Of a DNA stretch of 64,000 nt, positions 63,362 through 64,000 are shown piece after piece (the first letter of the stretch is position 1; each line of letters begins with the position of its first letter). This DNA comes from Caulobacter sp. (GTDB lineage Bacteria; Pseudomonadota; Alphaproteobacteria; Caulobacterales; Caulobacteraceae). Position numbers and translations under genes: made by a program. The stretch spans positions 1 to 64,000 of the forward strand of contig JAGHZU010000016.1 of the NCBI GenBank assembly GCA_017745235.1, in the 5' to 3' direction. The notes under the pieces were generated by a model. That model saw only the letters and a list, made by a program, of their open reading frames with translations. It was not told the DNA's origin and did not search any database.

Positions 63362-64000
63362 TCAGGCCTCCAAGGCCTTGCGGGCCGCCCGGTGGAGAAG
63401 GGCGTGACGCCACGCCAACCGATCGATGTCGGCGTCGTATCCGCCGCCGATCACCCCCGTGACGGGGATCTCTCGCTCCAGACATGAGCCCAGGACGAAC
63501 GCCTCGCGCCGCGCGAGCCCCTCGTCGCTCAGCTTCAGCCGCCCCAGCCTGTCGTCCGCATGCGGGTCGACCCCGGCGTTGAAGAACACCAGGTCCGGCG
63601 CCGTGCGCCGCAGCAACTCGGGCAGGATCGCCTCCAGCTTCGCCAGGTATTCGTCGTCGCCCATGCCGTCGGCCAGGTCGATGTCGAGATCGCTGGCGGC
63701 CTTGCGGGCCGGGAAGTTCTTCTCCGCGTGCATGGAGAAGGTGAAGACCCGGCGGTCGTTCTCGAAGATCCGCGCCGTGCCGTCGCCCTGGTGGACGTCG
63801 AGATCGACCACCAGCACCTGCCCCACCCTGCCCTCCTCGAGCAGCCGCGCCGCCGCCACGGCGACGTCGTTGAACACGCAAAAACCCGCGCCCGTGTCGG
63901 CCTGGGCGTGATGGCTGCCGCCGGCGGTGTTGCAGGCGACGCCGTGTTCCAGCGCCAGCCGCGCCGCCGCCAGGGTTCCGCCCACCGCCGCCCGGGCCCG
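63362..64000 (-). CDS. Histone deacetylase family protein (5' end outside window)
   Basis: The C-terminal ~212 residues of a class II-type deacetylase/acetylpolyamine amidohydrolase-like enzyme. Zn-site and catalytic motifs include AGGSHHAQADTGAGFCVFNDVAVAA (tandem His), LVVDLDVHQGDGTARIF (Zn Asp and His) and FFNAGVDPHADDRLGRL (Zn Asp). The frame stays open to the window edge (RARAAVGGT), so the start lies beyond base 64000. The substrate may be acetylated small molecules. Confidence 0.92.
   Translation of the reverse strand, partial: RARAAVGGTLAAARLALEHGVACNTAGGSHHAQADTGAGFCVFNDVAVAAARLLEEGRVGQVLVVDLDVHQGDGTARIFENDRRVFTFSMHAEKNFPARKAASDLDIDLADGMGDDEYLAKLEAILPELLRRTAPDLVFFNAGVDPHADDRLGRLKLSDEGLARREAFVLGSCLEREIPVTGVIGGGYDADIDRLAWRHALLHRAARKALEA

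Overview
The window is high-GC (about two thirds G+C in the housekeeping parts) and carries many alphaproteobacterial markers. The strongest is an fzlA gene, the FtsZ-binding GST-fold division protein known from Caulobacter. With GTG and TTG starts, densely packed genes and LPS/S-layer-type polysaccharide genes, this points to Caulobacter or a close member of the Caulobacteraceae. No tRNA, rRNA, CRISPR array or intact insertion sequence was seen. One degenerate IS5-type transposase remnant is present.

Layout. 1-10.3 kb: the 3' part of gltB, a small exported protein whose start lies inside a strong hairpin, a divergent pair of citrate-synthase homologues (one with an N-terminal HTH), a cation efflux transporter, hldE (heptose kinase/adenylyltransferase), fzlA overlapping queG, and a methyltransferase. 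10.4-18.8 kb: a 1238-residue secreted-type RTX calcium-binding protein, the complete dTDP-L-rhamnose set (rfbC-rfbB-rfbD-rfbA) and a GT2 glycosyltransferase. 18.8-23.7 kb: housekeeping genes (argE, a GST, an FKBP lipoprotein, galU, a perfect terminator, ilvA). 24.1-42.5 kb: a polysaccharide locus with visibly lower G+C and looser codon use. It holds an ABC export pair (Wzm/Wzt type), multi-domain glycosyltransferases, three methyltransferases, a PhyH-type dioxygenase, a GHMP heptose kinase, an AGE-family isomerase and a fused nucleotidyltransferase-HAD protein. 42.5-49.5 kb: central sugar metabolism next to the locus (transketolase, NAD synthetase, manC, a GmhB-like phosphatase, transaldolase). 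49.6-64 kb: reverse transsulfuration (cystathionine beta-synthase and gamma-lyase), an MscS channel, a WbpE-like aminotransferase, a ZorA/ZorB-like motor pair, an MFS exporter, a ligase/exonuclease DNA-repair pair, hotdog thioesterases, a 32-residue membrane peptide and a partial histone-deacetylase-family gene.

How it fits together. The genes supply dTDP-rhamnose, UDP-glucose, GDP-mannose and probably GDP- and ADP-heptose. They assemble a glycan with large modular glycosyltransferases, decorate it with methyl groups, and export it through an ABC transporter. Transketolase and transaldolase next to the heptose genes could feed sedoheptulose-7-phosphate into the heptose branch (inference).

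The most unusual signal is a roughly 41-50 residue repeat, F-D-x3-Y-(L/A)-x2-N-x-D-(V/L)...H-Y-(L/V)-x2-G-x2-E-x-R. It occurs seven times in the secreted RTX protein and seven times in the GT2-WbsX glycosyltransferase 20 kb away. A second is the ZorA/ZorB-like pair without any Zorya effector nearby.
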